Assembly (NCBI GenBank): GCA_902781315.1
Contig: CACZIT010000021.1
Span: 1-55,264, forward strand
Reading direction: 5' to 3'
Source: an uncultured Prevotellaceae bacterium
GTDB taxonomy: Bacteria > Bacteroidota > Bacteroidia > Bacteroidales > Bacteroidaceae
Length of the DNA stretch: 55,264 nucleotides
The notes beneath the pieces were generated by a model. That model did not search any database and was not told where the DNA came from. It was given only the letters and a program-made list of their open reading frames with translations. This document shows positions 46,522 through 55,221 of this stretch, piece by piece; the stretch's first letter is position 1, and the number at the start of each line of letters is the position of its first letter. Made by a program: the position numbers and the translations under genes.

Positions 46522-46578
46522 TCTTTTTCCTAAATGATTATCTTTGAACCTTTATCCTTTAGTCCTTAAATCTTAAAC

Positions 46579-46606
46579 TTTGAACTTTGAACTTTGAACT
46601 TTGAAC
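46579..46606. repeat. Heptamer TTTGAAC tandem repeat, four perfect copies
   Basis: TTTGAAC is repeated four times head to tail, with a further single copy at 46543-46549. It lies in the gap between UxaA and NhaC. Two copies of the same heptamer occur inside the DUF3987 gene. Confidence 0.85.
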
Positions 46607-46642
46607 CTTATACTTTAAACACTTAGCCTCTTGCCCCTTACG

Positions 46643-48160
46643 CTACAGCGTCACTCCGTTCTTGAAGATGGAGATTTCGCGGTAGCCGTTGCGCTCGTTC
46701 TGCACGGGTTCTCCGTTGGCCACTTTCAGTATGTAGTCGATGAATTCGCGCAGGAGGTCTTTCATAGGCTTGCCCTCCACGAGTTGTCCGGCATTGAAGT
46801 CAATCCAGTTGGGTTTGTTCTTGAAAAGGTTGCTGTTGGTCGAAATCTTCATCGTGGGCACGAAGGTGCCGAAGGGCGTTCCGCGGCCCGTCGTGAAGAG
46901 CACAATCTGGCATCCTGCCGAAGCCAGCGCTGTGGCGGCCACGAGGTCGTTGCCGGGTGCCGACAGCAGGTTCAGTCCGTTCTTCTGCAGGCGGTCTCCG
47001 TAAGCCAGCACGCCGTCTACGGGCGCACGTCCGCACTTCTGCGTGCATCCCAGGGCCTTGTCCTCGAGTGTCGAAATGCCTCCGGCCTTGTTGCCTGGCG
47101 AAGGATTCTCGCCCACGGGCTCACCATGCGAGAGGAAGTATTCCTTGAAGTCGTTGATGAGGGTGACGGTCTGGCCGAAGAGCTCCTCCGTCCTACAGCG
47201 GTTCATCAGGATGGTTTCGGCTCCGAACATCTCAGGCACCTCGGTGAGGATGCTGGTTCCGCCTTGAGCCACAAGCCAATCGCTGAACTCGCCTACGAGA
47301 GGGTTGGCGGTGATGCCCGAGAAACCGTCGCTGCCTCCGCACTTCAAGCCCACGCGGAGCTTTGCTACAGGCACATCCTCGCGTTTGTCCTGGGCAGCCT
47401 TCCGGCAGAGTTCGCGCAACTGGCGAAGTCCTTCCTGCACCTCGTCGCCCTCTACGCGCTGCGTCACGAGCAGGCGCACGCGCTCCTGGTCGTAGTCGCC
47501 CAGCATAGCCATGAAGTCTTCGGGCTGGTTGTTTTCGCATCCCAGCGAGAGCACCAGCACACCGCCCGTATTGGGGTGGAGTACGATGTCGCGCAGTATC
47601 TTGCGCGTGTTCTCGTGGTCGTCTGAGAGCTGCGAACAGCCGTAGTTGTGGTGCCAGGCATGCAGGGCCTTGCGGCTCAGCACGCTGCCTTCTGTGCCTT
47701 CCTCGGGCAATTCTTGTTTCATGAGCTCGATGATGCGCTCGGCCACTCCGTTGACGCATCCCACCGTAGGCACTATCCACACCTCGTTTCTGATGCCCAC
47801 TTCGCCGTTCCTTCTCACGTAGCCCTTGAAGGTAAGGTTCTCCTGCGGAATGCTAAGTTCTTCGTTCACAGGCCGATACTCGTAGGAGAGTGTGCCAGAG
47901 AGGTTGGTCTTCAGGTTGTTCTCGTTCACCCACTGGCCCGCCTTCAGGTCGATGGCGGCGTGGCCTATCGGGTAGCCATATTTCAGGATGTCCTTGCCGG
48001 CGGGTGTGTCGACGAGCAGAATCTTGTGTCCGGCGGGCACGTCCTCGCTGAGCACAGCCTTCAGGCCGTCTACTTCAATGCTTTCGCCAGCCTTCATGGG
48101 GCGAAGGGCCACTACCACGCTGTCGGCGGGGTTGATGCGTATGTAACTTGATGGTGTCAT
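46643..48160 (-). CDS. uxaA: Altronate dehydratase-type enzyme (UxaA family)
   Basis: A 505-residue protein with both parts of the family: an N-terminal SAF domain (about 1-85) and the large C-terminal domain (FKGYVRRNGEVGIRNEVWIVPTVGC, HHNYGCSQL, LGCENNQ, LKCGGSDGFSGITANP). Its conserved Cys residues fit an iron-dependent dehydratase. The usual reaction is D-altronate to 2-keto-3-deoxygluconate in galacturonate breakdown; galactarate dehydratase is a possible alternative. The LacI regulator 39 nt upstream and the GH43 gene fit uronate or pectin use. No uxaB or uxaC is in the window. Confidence 0.87.
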   Translation of the reverse strand: MTPSSYIRINPADSVVVALRPMKAGESIEVDGLKAVLSEDVPAGHKILLVDTPAGKDILKYGYPIGHAAIDLKAGQWVNENNLKTNLSGTLSYEYRPVNEELSIPQENLTFKGYVRRNGEVGIRNEVWIVPTVGCVNGVAERIIELMKQELPEEGTEGSVLSRKALHAWHHNYGCSQLSDDHENTRKILRDIVLHPNTGGVLVLSLGCENNQPEDFMAMLGDYDQERVRLLVTQRVEGDEVQEGLRQLRELCRKAAQDKREDVPVAKLRVGLKCGGSDGFSGITANPLVGEFSDWLVAQGGTSILTEVPEMFGAETILMNRCRTEELFGQTVTLINDFKEYFLSHGEPVGENPSPGNKAGGISTLEDKALGCTQKCGRAPVDGVLAYGDRLQKNGLNLLSAPGNDLVAATALASAGCQIVLFTTGRGTPFGTFVPTMKISTNSNLFKNKPNWIDFNAGQLVEGKPMKDLLREFIDYILKVANGEPVQNERNGYREISIFKNGVTL

Positions 48161-48199
48161 TCTGGTTGGGTTTGATGTTGTTTATAAAATAAAAATTGT

Positions 48200-49264
48200 T
48201 CAGAGCTGCGTGCGGCGATAGAAGTCCACGTTTTCCTTCATCAGCAGTTCTATGGGCATGTAGTTCACGGGGCTCACCTTCGTCTTCAGCACGACAGCCT
48301 GGAACAGAGCCTCTATGCACGAGTAGCCCTGCTGGTAGGCATGCTGTGCTATGAGGAAGGAGATGCTTCCTTCACGTAGACACTGTGCGTTTTTGGCCAC
48401 CATATCGTAGCCCATGATCTGGATGTAGCGTCGGTTGGTCTTCAGCAGAAATTCTCCCACGATGTGGGCCTTCGAGTTGAGCGTGATGCAATGATGCACC
48501 AGCGGGTGCTTCGTGAAGAAGTTTTCCAGCATGTGGCCATATTGCTTGCGCGTTCCGCCCACGGGCAGGTCCAGTTCCACAATCTTGATGTTCGGATAGT
48601 GGTCGGCCATGTAGTGGCGGAATCCCACTTCGCGGTTGGCCTGCTGCTTGGTGGTGACGCGTCCGCCCTTGGTCTGCTTCATGAGCATGATTTCCTCTTC
48701 CTTGTAGGCAATCATCATGAGCGCTTTGGCTGCGAAATAGCCGCTGGCGAAAGAGTCTTGTCCGAAGAAGGAGAGAGGTTTCAGGTCGGGCATGTAGGAG
48801 TCGAGCAGCACGAAGGGTATCTGCCGGTCGTGCAGCTGGTCGGTGAACTGGCGGGTCAGCGCGAGTTCGGCCGGCACGATCACCACGCCGTCGGGGGTGG
48901 CAGCCAGTATCTCCTCAGCCTTGCCCGTGAACGACTCGTCGCTGAATCTCACGTAGAATTCTATCTTCACCTCCACGTGGAAGTCGCGCCGCATCTCCAT
49001 AGCCTTCCGGGCCCCTTCCTCAATCTCGTCCCAGTAGGCCTCTTGCTCGTGCTTGGGCAGCAGCATGTAGAACGTGTAGTGGCGGTTGTAGGCCAGTGCC
49101 GATGCGTAGGCGTTGGGGTGGTAGTCCATTTCCTTCAGGGCCTTCTCCACCTTCTCGCGTGCAGAGGGCGACACGTTGGGCCTACCGTGAAGCACGCGGT
49201 CCACCGTGCCCACCGACACTCCTGCCCGTTCGGCAATGTCCTTGATTCTTATCTTCTGCGTCAT
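48200..49264 (-). CDS. LacI-family transcriptional regulator
   Basis: A 354-residue regulator. The N-terminal helix-turn-helix and hinge are complete: IRIKDIAERAGVSVGTVDRVLHGRPNVS, then ALKEMDYHPN. A periplasmic-binding-protein-like sugar-sensing domain follows. The start at 49264 is set by the family's usual N-terminus; upstream codons are unrelated. It lies 16 nt after the GH43 gene and 39 nt before uxaA, and probably controls this operon. Its ligand is likely a uronate or sugar; this is inference from context. Confidence 0.88.
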   Translation of the reverse strand: MTQKIRIKDIAERAGVSVGTVDRVLHGRPNVSPSAREKVEKALKEMDYHPNAYASALAYNRHYTFYMLLPKHEQEAYWDEIEEGARKAMEMRRDFHVEVKIEFYVRFSDESFTGKAEEILAATPDGVVIVPAELALTRQFTDQLHDRQIPFVLLDSYMPDLKPLSFFGQDSFASGYFAAKALMMIAYKEEEIMLMKQTKGGRVTTKQQANREVGFRHYMADHYPNIKIVELDLPVGGTRKQYGHMLENFFTKHPLVHHCITLNSKAHIVGEFLLKTNRRYIQIMGYDMVAKNAQCLREGSISFLIAQHAYQQGYSCIEALFQAVVLKTKVSPVNYMPIELLMKENVDFYRRTQL

Positions 49265-49280
49265 TCTTGTTGTGTGAGTG

Positions 49281-50927
49281 TTATTTAAACATGAAGTCCA
49301 TGAGTGTGCAGAGGCTCTTCTCTGGGGTTTCTGAATGGAACACGAAGAAGAGGGCATGCTTGCCGCTCATCTCGCCGAGCGCCGGCAGCACGGCACTCAT
49401 CTCGGTGGGCGTCTGCGGCATGTCGGCCTTCAGCTCGATGGTGCCCAGCGGCTTGCCGCCCTGCGATGTCCAGGGTCGGTCGGCCATAATGGTGATGGTG
49501 GCGTCGATGCCTGCGGGGATGAGGCGCATCAGCAGTTGCACGTCCTTGCGTCCGCTGGTGGCGCTGAAGTTAAAGTATTTGTAGCCCACTATCGAGCCGC
49601 TGGTGTTGTTCACCACGTGGTTTGTGTTGTTCTTCAGGTCGTAGGGAGCCTTCGCGTTGTCGGCGGTGCCGTAGGCAGCTTCCACGTACGAGCCGTAGAA
49701 CACGTTGTCGGGCCAGTGGTGCTCCGAGGGCTTGGGGCCAGTGTACCAGCAGCAGATGCCTGCCGAATGGCGCTCCAGCGGGTCCAGTCCTTGGGTTGAG
49801 AATCCTTCCGAGTTGTATTCGCCCTCCGTGATGCTCACCTTGCCGCCGGGCCCTTCTTCCACGCTGACCTCTACGGGTGCCACCATTGCCTGGCGGGCAA
49901 ACTCGTTGAGTCCGCTCTGGCGGTGGTAGAACACGTACCACTGGTCGCCCACCTGGCATATCGAGCCGTGAGTGTTGCCCGAGGCGTTGGCCGAAGCGAT
50001 GGTGCGTCCCTGCTCGTCGGTCTCGCGGGCGCGTCCGTCGATGAGGGTGCCTCCGTAGGTCCAGGGACCCAGCGGATGGTCGCTGTAGGCATAGGCCAGC
50101 GTGTAGTTGGTGTCGGGCAGTCCGAACTCTCCGGGCTTGGTCCAGCGGCTGTAGATGAACACGTATTTATCCTTTATTTTGCGGATAGACGAGGCTTCGA
50201 AGAAGCGGAAGTCACCCTCTTGGTCTTTCGACGACACCATATCCTCCACCACTTTCGTGCCGGGCTTCACGGTGGCCATCGTTGCGGGGTCCAGTTCGGC
50301 GGCGTAGGAGCGTTGGAAGCCCCAGTAGCCGTAGACGCGTCCGTCGTCGTCAACAAACACGGCGGGGTCAAACTGCAGCACGCCGTCGGTCGTGTTCGGG
50401 TTCTCGCTGTTCCAGTTCGTCACCTCGAAGGGGCCGTCGGGTCGATGGCTGCGGGCCACGAGTCCGTTGCGCCCCCAGGCCTGGTCGTTGGGGTACAGGT
50501 AGTAAGTCTTCCGTCCGTCGGCCTCCACTCTCATCGCCACGTCGGGGGCAAAGAGCACGTCGGCCGTGCCCGCAGAGTCGAAGGGCTCGCCGCGTCCGTT
50601 GCGGTCCACCACGAGAATGGTGCCGTCCAGTCGCCAGTGGCTCAGGTCGTCCACCGATGCCGACCACACCACCTGGTCGCGTCCGCAGTAGTTGGTCTTC
50701 AGGTTGTCGTGCGACCCGTAGATGTAGACGCGCTGCTGCCCCTTGTGGTCGGGGTCTTCAAAGACGTAGGGCTCGCCGTCGGGTATGTGCTCCCAAAGCG
50801 GCAGATAGGGGTTGCCCACGGTTCTGAGCGGCTGCTCGCCAGCTGTTGCCGGGCGGTGGCTGCAGGCTGTCAGTGCGGCCGCCGAGCAGAGGGCGGCCGC
50901 CAACAGAGTCTTTGCGTTTGCTTTCAT
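49281..50927 (-). CDS. GH43-family lipoprotein glycosidase with C-terminal carbohydrate-binding module
   Basis: A 548-residue lipoprotein (lipobox LTAC, Cys at about 22). The five-bladed GH43 propeller includes GEPYVFEDPDHKG, LFAPDVAM, FEASSIRKIKDKYVFIYS (the general acid Glu region) and THGSICQVGDQWYVFYHR. A C-terminal beta-sandwich (about 410-548) resembles CBM6. GH43 enzymes remove arabinose or xylose from plant glycans. The start at 50927 is fixed by the lipoprotein signal. It lies 47 nt after the MFS gene; the arabinose genes elsewhere in the window would use a released pentose. Confidence 0.87.
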   Translation of the reverse strand: MKANAKTLLAAALCSAAALTACSHRPATAGEQPLRTVGNPYLPLWEHIPDGEPYVFEDPDHKGQQRVYIYGSHDNLKTNYCGRDQVVWSASVDDLSHWRLDGTILVVDRNGRGEPFDSAGTADVLFAPDVAMRVEADGRKTYYLYPNDQAWGRNGLVARSHRPDGPFEVTNWNSENPNTTDGVLQFDPAVFVDDDGRVYGYWGFQRSYAAELDPATMATVKPGTKVVEDMVSSKDQEGDFRFFEASSIRKIKDKYVFIYSRWTKPGEFGLPDTNYTLAYAYSDHPLGPWTYGGTLIDGRARETDEQGRTIASANASGNTHGSICQVGDQWYVFYHRQSGLNEFARQAMVAPVEVSVEEGPGGKVSITEGEYNSEGFSTQGLDPLERHSAGICCWYTGPKPSEHHWPDNVFYGSYVEAAYGTADNAKAPYDLKNNTNHVVNNTSGSIVGYKYFNFSATSGRKDVQLLMRLIPAGIDATITIMADRPWTSQGGKPLGTIELKADMPQTPTEMSAVLPALGEMSGKHALFFVFHSETPEKSLCTLMDFMFK

Positions 50928-50974
50928 CGTTGTCAGTTGTGGAGTGGGGGGGCTTCCGTTGAAAAAATACAGTC

Positions 50975-52594
50975 TTACTTGATGTTGGGCTCTTCCAGTC
51001 CGAGGCCCTTCTTGCGGTCCACCACCTTCAGCAGCAGGCCCAGCAGCAGGGCGGCCACGCCCAGGCATGCCAGCATCACCAGCGGCCAGGTGTAGTCAAA
51101 CTGCGTGGGGTCGGTGACGCCCGGGTTGGTCTTGTCGAGCACTTTGCCGATGAGCAGCGGGAACAGCCACAGGCCGATGTTCTGAATCCAGAAAATCAGC
51201 GCGTAGGCCGAACCGATGACTTTGGCGTCCACCAGCTTCGGCACGCTTGGCCACAGCGATGCAGGCACGAGCGAGAAGCTGGAGCCCAGCACCAGGATGG
51301 TCACGTAGGCGATCACGATGCCGCCCACGGCCGAGCCCTTGAACATCGGCAGCACGAAGGCAAACGTCAGGTGGCAGGCAATGAGCAGCAGCGAGCCCAG
51401 CACGAGCATCGAGGCAGCCTTACCCTTGTGGTCGACGTAGGAGCCCAGGATGGGCGTGATGAGCACGGCCAGCAGCGGGAACACGGCGAAGATAGACTCG
51501 GCCGACTGGCGCATGTAGCCCATGTAGCAATAGGTCACCAGAGCCACAATCGAGACGCCCAGCAGACCGTACTGCATGTTCTTTTTCTTCTGGAAGTTGC
51601 TGGCGAAGCCGGCAGCAGCCACCACGAGCATGATGACGTATTGCACGATGGTCACCTGCGGGCTGGCCCAGAACGAGTCCTGAGCAGGCTCCGTGAGCGT
51701 CAGGTTGCATTGCAGCATGTTCACGGCATACTTCTGGAAGGGGAAGATGGCCGAGTAGTACAGCACGCACAGCAGCGCCACGAGCCAGAAACCGGAGTCG
51801 GAGAGAATCTTGCCGATGTCGCTCACCTTGAACGGATCGTCCTTCTCCTCAGCCTCGCCCGTCTGGGCATCCAGCTTGCGGTCCATGAAGAAATAGACGA
51901 TGAACATCATCAGGGCGATGCACATCAGCACCACGCCGAAGGCCACCGAGCGGCTCACGCTCACCTCGCCGCCCAGCTTGGCGAAGAACGGCGAGAAAAT
52001 CATGCACGTGGCCACGCCCAGACGTGCCAGCGCCATCTCCGAGCCCATTGCCAGCGCCATCTCGCGACCCTTAAACCACTTCACGATACCTCTCGACACC
52101 GTGATGCCTGCCATCTCGCAGCCGCAGCCGAAAATCATGAAGCCGCAGGCGGCAAACTTGGCCGAAGCCGGCATGCCCTGATAGAACGGGCTCACGCCCA
52201 GTTCGTCGAACACGGGGATGTAGTTCAGGTTGTTCGTGAACCACTGCTCCAGTCCGCTGCCCATGAACGCCTCGCTCACGGCATACCACTTGATGCAGGC
52301 TCCCACCAGCATCACCGCACCCGAGAGCACGGCCGTGAAGCGCACGCCCATCTTGTCGAGGATGATGCCGGCGAAAATCAGGAAGAACACGAATACGTTC
52401 AGGAACACCTCAGAACCCTGCATCGTGCCAAACGCGGTGGAGTCCCATCCGCGCGTCTCCTGCATGAGGTCCTTGATGGGCGATAGGATGTCCATGAAGA
52501 TGTACGAACAGAACATGGCCAGAGCCAGCAGCAACAGGGCAGTCCAGCGCATGCCTGCCGAGTCGCGAAGAGTTTTTTGAATTGCTTGAGTCAT
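50975..52594 (-). CDS. MFS transporter, first gene of the GH43-UxaA operon
   Basis: A 539-residue inner-membrane protein with about 12-14 helices and a central cytosolic loop (DRKLDAQTGEAEEKDD). MFS stretches include GIILDKMGVRF and MGSEMALARLG. By position it probably imports the sugar or uronate released by the GH43 enzyme. The start at 52594 is used because the longer frame crosses the promoter. A strong promoter and a large inverted repeat lie just upstream. Confidence 0.83.
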   Translation of the reverse strand: MTQAIQKTLRDSAGMRWTALLLLALAMFCSYIFMDILSPIKDLMQETRGWDSTAFGTMQGSEVFLNVFVFFLIFAGIILDKMGVRFTAVLSGAVMLVGACIKWYAVSEAFMGSGLEQWFTNNLNYIPVFDELGVSPFYQGMPASAKFAACGFMIFGCGCEMAGITVSRGIVKWFKGREMALAMGSEMALARLGVATCMIFSPFFAKLGGEVSVSRSVAFGVVLMCIALMMFIVYFFMDRKLDAQTGEAEEKDDPFKVSDIGKILSDSGFWLVALLCVLYYSAIFPFQKYAVNMLQCNLTLTEPAQDSFWASPQVTIVQYVIMLVVAAAGFASNFQKKKNMQYGLLGVSIVALVTYCYMGYMRQSAESIFAVFPLLAVLITPILGSYVDHKGKAASMLVLGSLLLIACHLTFAFVLPMFKGSAVGGIVIAYVTILVLGSSFSLVPASLWPSVPKLVDAKVIGSAYALIFWIQNIGLWLFPLLIGKVLDKTNPGVTDPTQFDYTWPLVMLACLGVAALLLGLLLKVVDRKKGLGLEEPNIK

Positions 52595-52639
52595 AATGCT
52601 TTTAATTTTTGTTATTGTTTTGATTACTCTTTTTCCGTG

Positions 52640-52670
52640 CAAAGGTACTAAAAAATAAGAGAAATGCAAA
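52640..52670 (-). promoter_or_regulatory. Promoter of the MFS-GH43-LacI-UxaA operon
   Basis: On the minus strand TTTG (52670-52667) and TACCTTTG (52647-52640) are separated by 19 nt. It matches the shared promoter family at 28 of 34 positions. The -7 box is 45 nt before the ATG. Confidence 0.7.
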
Positions 52671-52697
52671 GAAATAGTTGCTTTTCTTTGCATTTCT
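52660..52697. promoter_or_regulatory. Perfect 15-bp inverted repeat overlapping the -33 box, candidate operator
   Basis: AGAAATGCAAAGAAA (52660-52674) and TTTCTTTGCATTTCT (52683-52697) are perfect inverted copies around an 8-nt spacer. The left arm contains the -33 TTTG, so a bound protein would block the promoter. The rest of 52698-52818 shows nothing. Confidence 0.5.
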
Positions 52698-52818
52698 TCT
52701 TTATTAATGTCCACGCGCGGAGCGGCTGCCTCCCCCGCACATGCCGGCATGTATCCTGATGCCTTCGCCGTCAGTGCCCTCTTCGATAGCCGGCCGGCCT
52801 GTCGTGTAGGCCTTGAGC

Positions 52819-55221
52819 TCAGCGGTTCTTGTCAGTATGACTCTCTTTTTTATAACTGCCATCTGCCATCTGTACCACATAGCGGCGTTTCTTCCAAGTG
52901 CTGATCATGTTCTGGCATTTGCCGCGCTCGTTGCTCAGTCCCTGCTGCTGGCGCACACGTCGGGCATCAGCAATTGTGAACACGTCGGGCAGCAGCTCCA
53001 GCAGGTTGCGGGGACCGCGCTTCGTACGGGGCTCGATTTCCATGTTCGCCTTCGCGATGTCGTCGCCGAAGAACTCCATCTTGCACCACAGGTCGTACTC
53101 CAGCGACCAGCGCGCGAAGTCGTCGATGGCCTTCTCCCACTTGCAGCCGTTCGCCACGTAGAGCACGCAGGCCTTCAGCCAGGCTATCACGCAGGCACGA
53201 TGCGAGAGGTTCCAGTACACCTCGTTCTGGCTCAGCCGGGCAAACTCGGCACACTCCTTCTGCAGCTTGCGCGCCAGCGCGTCGGCCTGCTTGCAGACGA
53301 TGAGCCCGCGGGCCTTCGTGAGGTTCTCGATGTAGGGGCGCAGAGCCTCGTCGAAGGCAGCGTCGTAGCGACCGTAGACGGGCTGCTCGGCACCGATTTC
53401 CATCTCGGGGATAGTGCAGAAGTTGATGCGCGACACCGGGCCGTCGGTGAGCACCCTGCTGAAGAAGCGGCGCCCCTTCAGGATGGTGGTGCAGGCGTTC
53501 CAGTTGAAGCGGCACACAGGCCGGGCCGTCACGCTCTGAATGCCCACGCGCGTCTGGCCGTACTCGGCGCCCGGGTCGAAGGCCAGGCACATCAGCTGGA
53601 AGTGCTGCTTGCCCGTCTGACCCTTCAGCTGTTCGAAGAGGTCCAGCTCATTCAGCTTCACGTAGACGAAGTGCCCCTCCGCCTCGTCCATGCGCGTCAC
53701 CAGCGCCGGCTTCGTCATGTCGGGGTCTATAATCTGAATCACCAGCCCCTCGGGCCGCACCATCCGGTCCTTGTTGGCGCCCTTGCGCTGGCAGTCCTTC
53801 TTCCACTCGGCCTCACGCTGGGCGTTCTCGTCGTCGCGCCGCTTGATGTCGGCCATGATGTGGCGTATGGGCTCGTCGATGCAACCCTTGCCCGCACCCG
53901 TCGACGCCATCAGGCAGTTCATCAGCGTCGCCTCGTGCTCCACGTTGTCCGTGTAGGGAAACCGCACGCCGCACAGATGCGTCGCCAGAGCCGGAAATAC
54001 CGCATGGCTGACGGCAGGCTGATAGACGTCGGGCGTCTTCGAGGTGAGCAGCTCGATGAGCTTCGGCAGTCGCTTGGGCAAAGCGGGAGCCCCGGCCTCC
54101 CCGTCGTCCCCCGAAGCCCCCCCTACGGCCCCCGAGGGGGCTTCTATACCATCTGTGGCTGTCACTCCATTGGGGACTCTGAGTGCTGCCAGTGTGTCGC
54201 GCAGGCGTTGCGGCATTCCCTCATACTTCGACTGCAGAGCATTGCGAATCTTCTGTCGCTTCTCATCTAATGGGAAGTTGTCGTAACAGGGGATCACCTG
54301 GTCGAGCCACTCAAACGAACGGCCGCAGATGTGACGCAGATCGGAGGCCAGTTGGAACGTCAGCGTGTCGCGGTCACCCTCGGTGGGCTCGAAGCCGTTG
54401 TTGTTCACCTCCCAGTACTTTCGGAGAATCTCGTCGAACGGGATGCCGTGATAATCTTTAGGATAAGCCCCCCCTACTGCCCCCGAGGGGGCTTCAATAG
54501 CATTGGTGTCAGCAGAGGGTCCGCTTACACGAGCCGCAGGCTCTTTACACTTTGAACTTTGAACATCGCGCTCTGCGCGTCGCTCCTTCCAGGGGCGGTA
54601 GTGCTTGTTGGCCTTCTTGGCGCCCGGCGGCACCTCTTCCTGTCCCTGCCGCTCGCGCTCCCGCAGGCGTTCGAATTCCTCGGCGGCCTCCTCGGGCGAT
54701 AGCTGCTCCTCGAAGATGGCATCGTCCAGGTAGAACAGGTTGTCGGGGGTGGCAGGACCGGTGTAGAGGATGCGCTGCTCGTCGTGCGTCGAAGTGTCCA
54801 TCTCCGTCTCCGTGAGCATCGAGAGGCGCACCTGATTCTCCAGAATCGTCTTCCCACGCTCGCGGCGGCACACCGCATGCAGGCCGTAGTTGGCTGAGCC
54901 CGACAGCTCCAGAAGGCCTATCTCCTCCTTCTTCCCGAGCAGCACCTGCTTGATGCGCTCCTGCTCCTCGGCCGACTGGCAGTCGATGTCGTGAGCGAAG
55001 GTCGACGCCACATGGTGGCAGCCCTTCAGCACCCCGTCGGGCAGCAGGTCGTTGTAGTTGTATTGCACCTGCCGCGCCTTCGCCTTCTTGTCGCCCCCGC
55101 GAGCCGCCTGGAAGTTCCTCACGTTCTCCGGCGCATTGCGCTGGGTCAGGTAGTCGTCTCTCTGAGTGACGGGTCGGGCAACCTTGCGCCCGCTCCCGTC
55201 GATAGTGATAAGGTTAATCAT
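52819..55221 (-). CDS. DUF3987/BT4734-type protein with P-loop
   Basis: An 800-residue protein. The N-terminal part (about 1-170) resembles the BT4734/BF3469-type domain. A low-complexity linker (about 175-255) follows, then a short helical domain (about 256-345), a second linker (about 350-385) and the DUF3987 domain (about 386-780) with Walker A-like ASTGAGKG (439-446). The family is primase/helicase-like and is found in mobile or defence-like contexts of Bacteroidales, often in several copies per genome; its function is unknown. Both linkers contain REP-like insertions, and the C-terminal YVVQMADGSYKK is encoded by the tandem-repeat-like end of the gene. Upstream partners lie outside the window. 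Confidence 0.72.
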   Translation of the reverse strand: MINLITIDGSGRKVARPVTQRDDYLTQRNAPENVRNFQAARGGDKKAKARQVQYNYNDLLPDGVLKGCHHVASTFAHDIDCQSAEEQERIKQVLLGKKEEIGLLELSGSANYGLHAVCRRERGKTILENQVRLSMLTETEMDTSTHDEQRILYTGPATPDNLFYLDDAIFEEQLSPEEAAEEFERLRERERQGQEEVPPGAKKANKHYRPWKERRAERDVQSSKCKEPAARVSGPSADTNAIEAPSGAVGGAYPKDYHGIPFDEILRKYWEVNNNGFEPTEGDRDTLTFQLASDLRHICGRSFEWLDQVIPCYDNFPLDEKRQKIRNALQSKYEGMPQRLRDTLAALRVPNGVTATDGIEAPSGAVGGASGDDGEAGAPALPKRLPKLIELLTSKTPDVYQPAVSHAVFPALATHLCGVRFPYTDNVEHEATLMNCLMASTGAGKGCIDEPIRHIMADIKRRDDENAQREAEWKKDCQRKGANKDRMVRPEGLVIQIIDPDMTKPALVTRMDEAEGHFVYVKLNELDLFEQLKGQTGKQHFQLMCLAFDPGAEYGQTRVGIQSVTARPVCRFNWNACTTILKGRRFFSRVLTDGPVSRINFCTIPEMEIGAEQPVYGRYDAAFDEALRPYIENLTKARGLIVCKQADALARKLQKECAEFARLSQNEVYWNLSHRACVIAWLKACVLYVANGCKWEKAIDDFARWSLEYDLWCKMEFFGDDIAKANMEIEPRTKRGPRNLLELLPDVFTIADARRVRQQQGLSNERGKCQNMISTWKKRRYVVQMADGSYKKESHTDKNR
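54113..54144. repeat. REP-like GC-rich element, copy 3, in the DUF3987 second linker
   Basis: GAAGCCCCC / GGGGGCTTC arms (9 bp, perfect) around a 14-nt loop. Translated on the minus strand as IEAPSGAVGGA (about residues 359-369). Confidence 0.75.
54465..54495. repeat. REP-like GC-rich element, copy 4, in the DUF3987 first linker
   Basis: AAGCCCCC / GGGGGCTT arms. It differs from copy 3 at a few bases and is translated in the same frame as IEAPSGAVGGA (about residues 242-252). Confidence 0.75.
54551..54564. repeat. Two TTTGAAC heptamers inside the DUF3987 gene
   Basis: The same heptamer as at 46579-46606, here encoding part of VQSSKCK (about residues 220-226) in the linker just before REP-like copy 4. 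Confidence 0.6.

Noticed and set aside
52819-55221. Prophage or integrative element at the right edge
   Set aside because: Only the DUF3987 gene is visible; no integrase, att-like repeat or structural gene is in the window.
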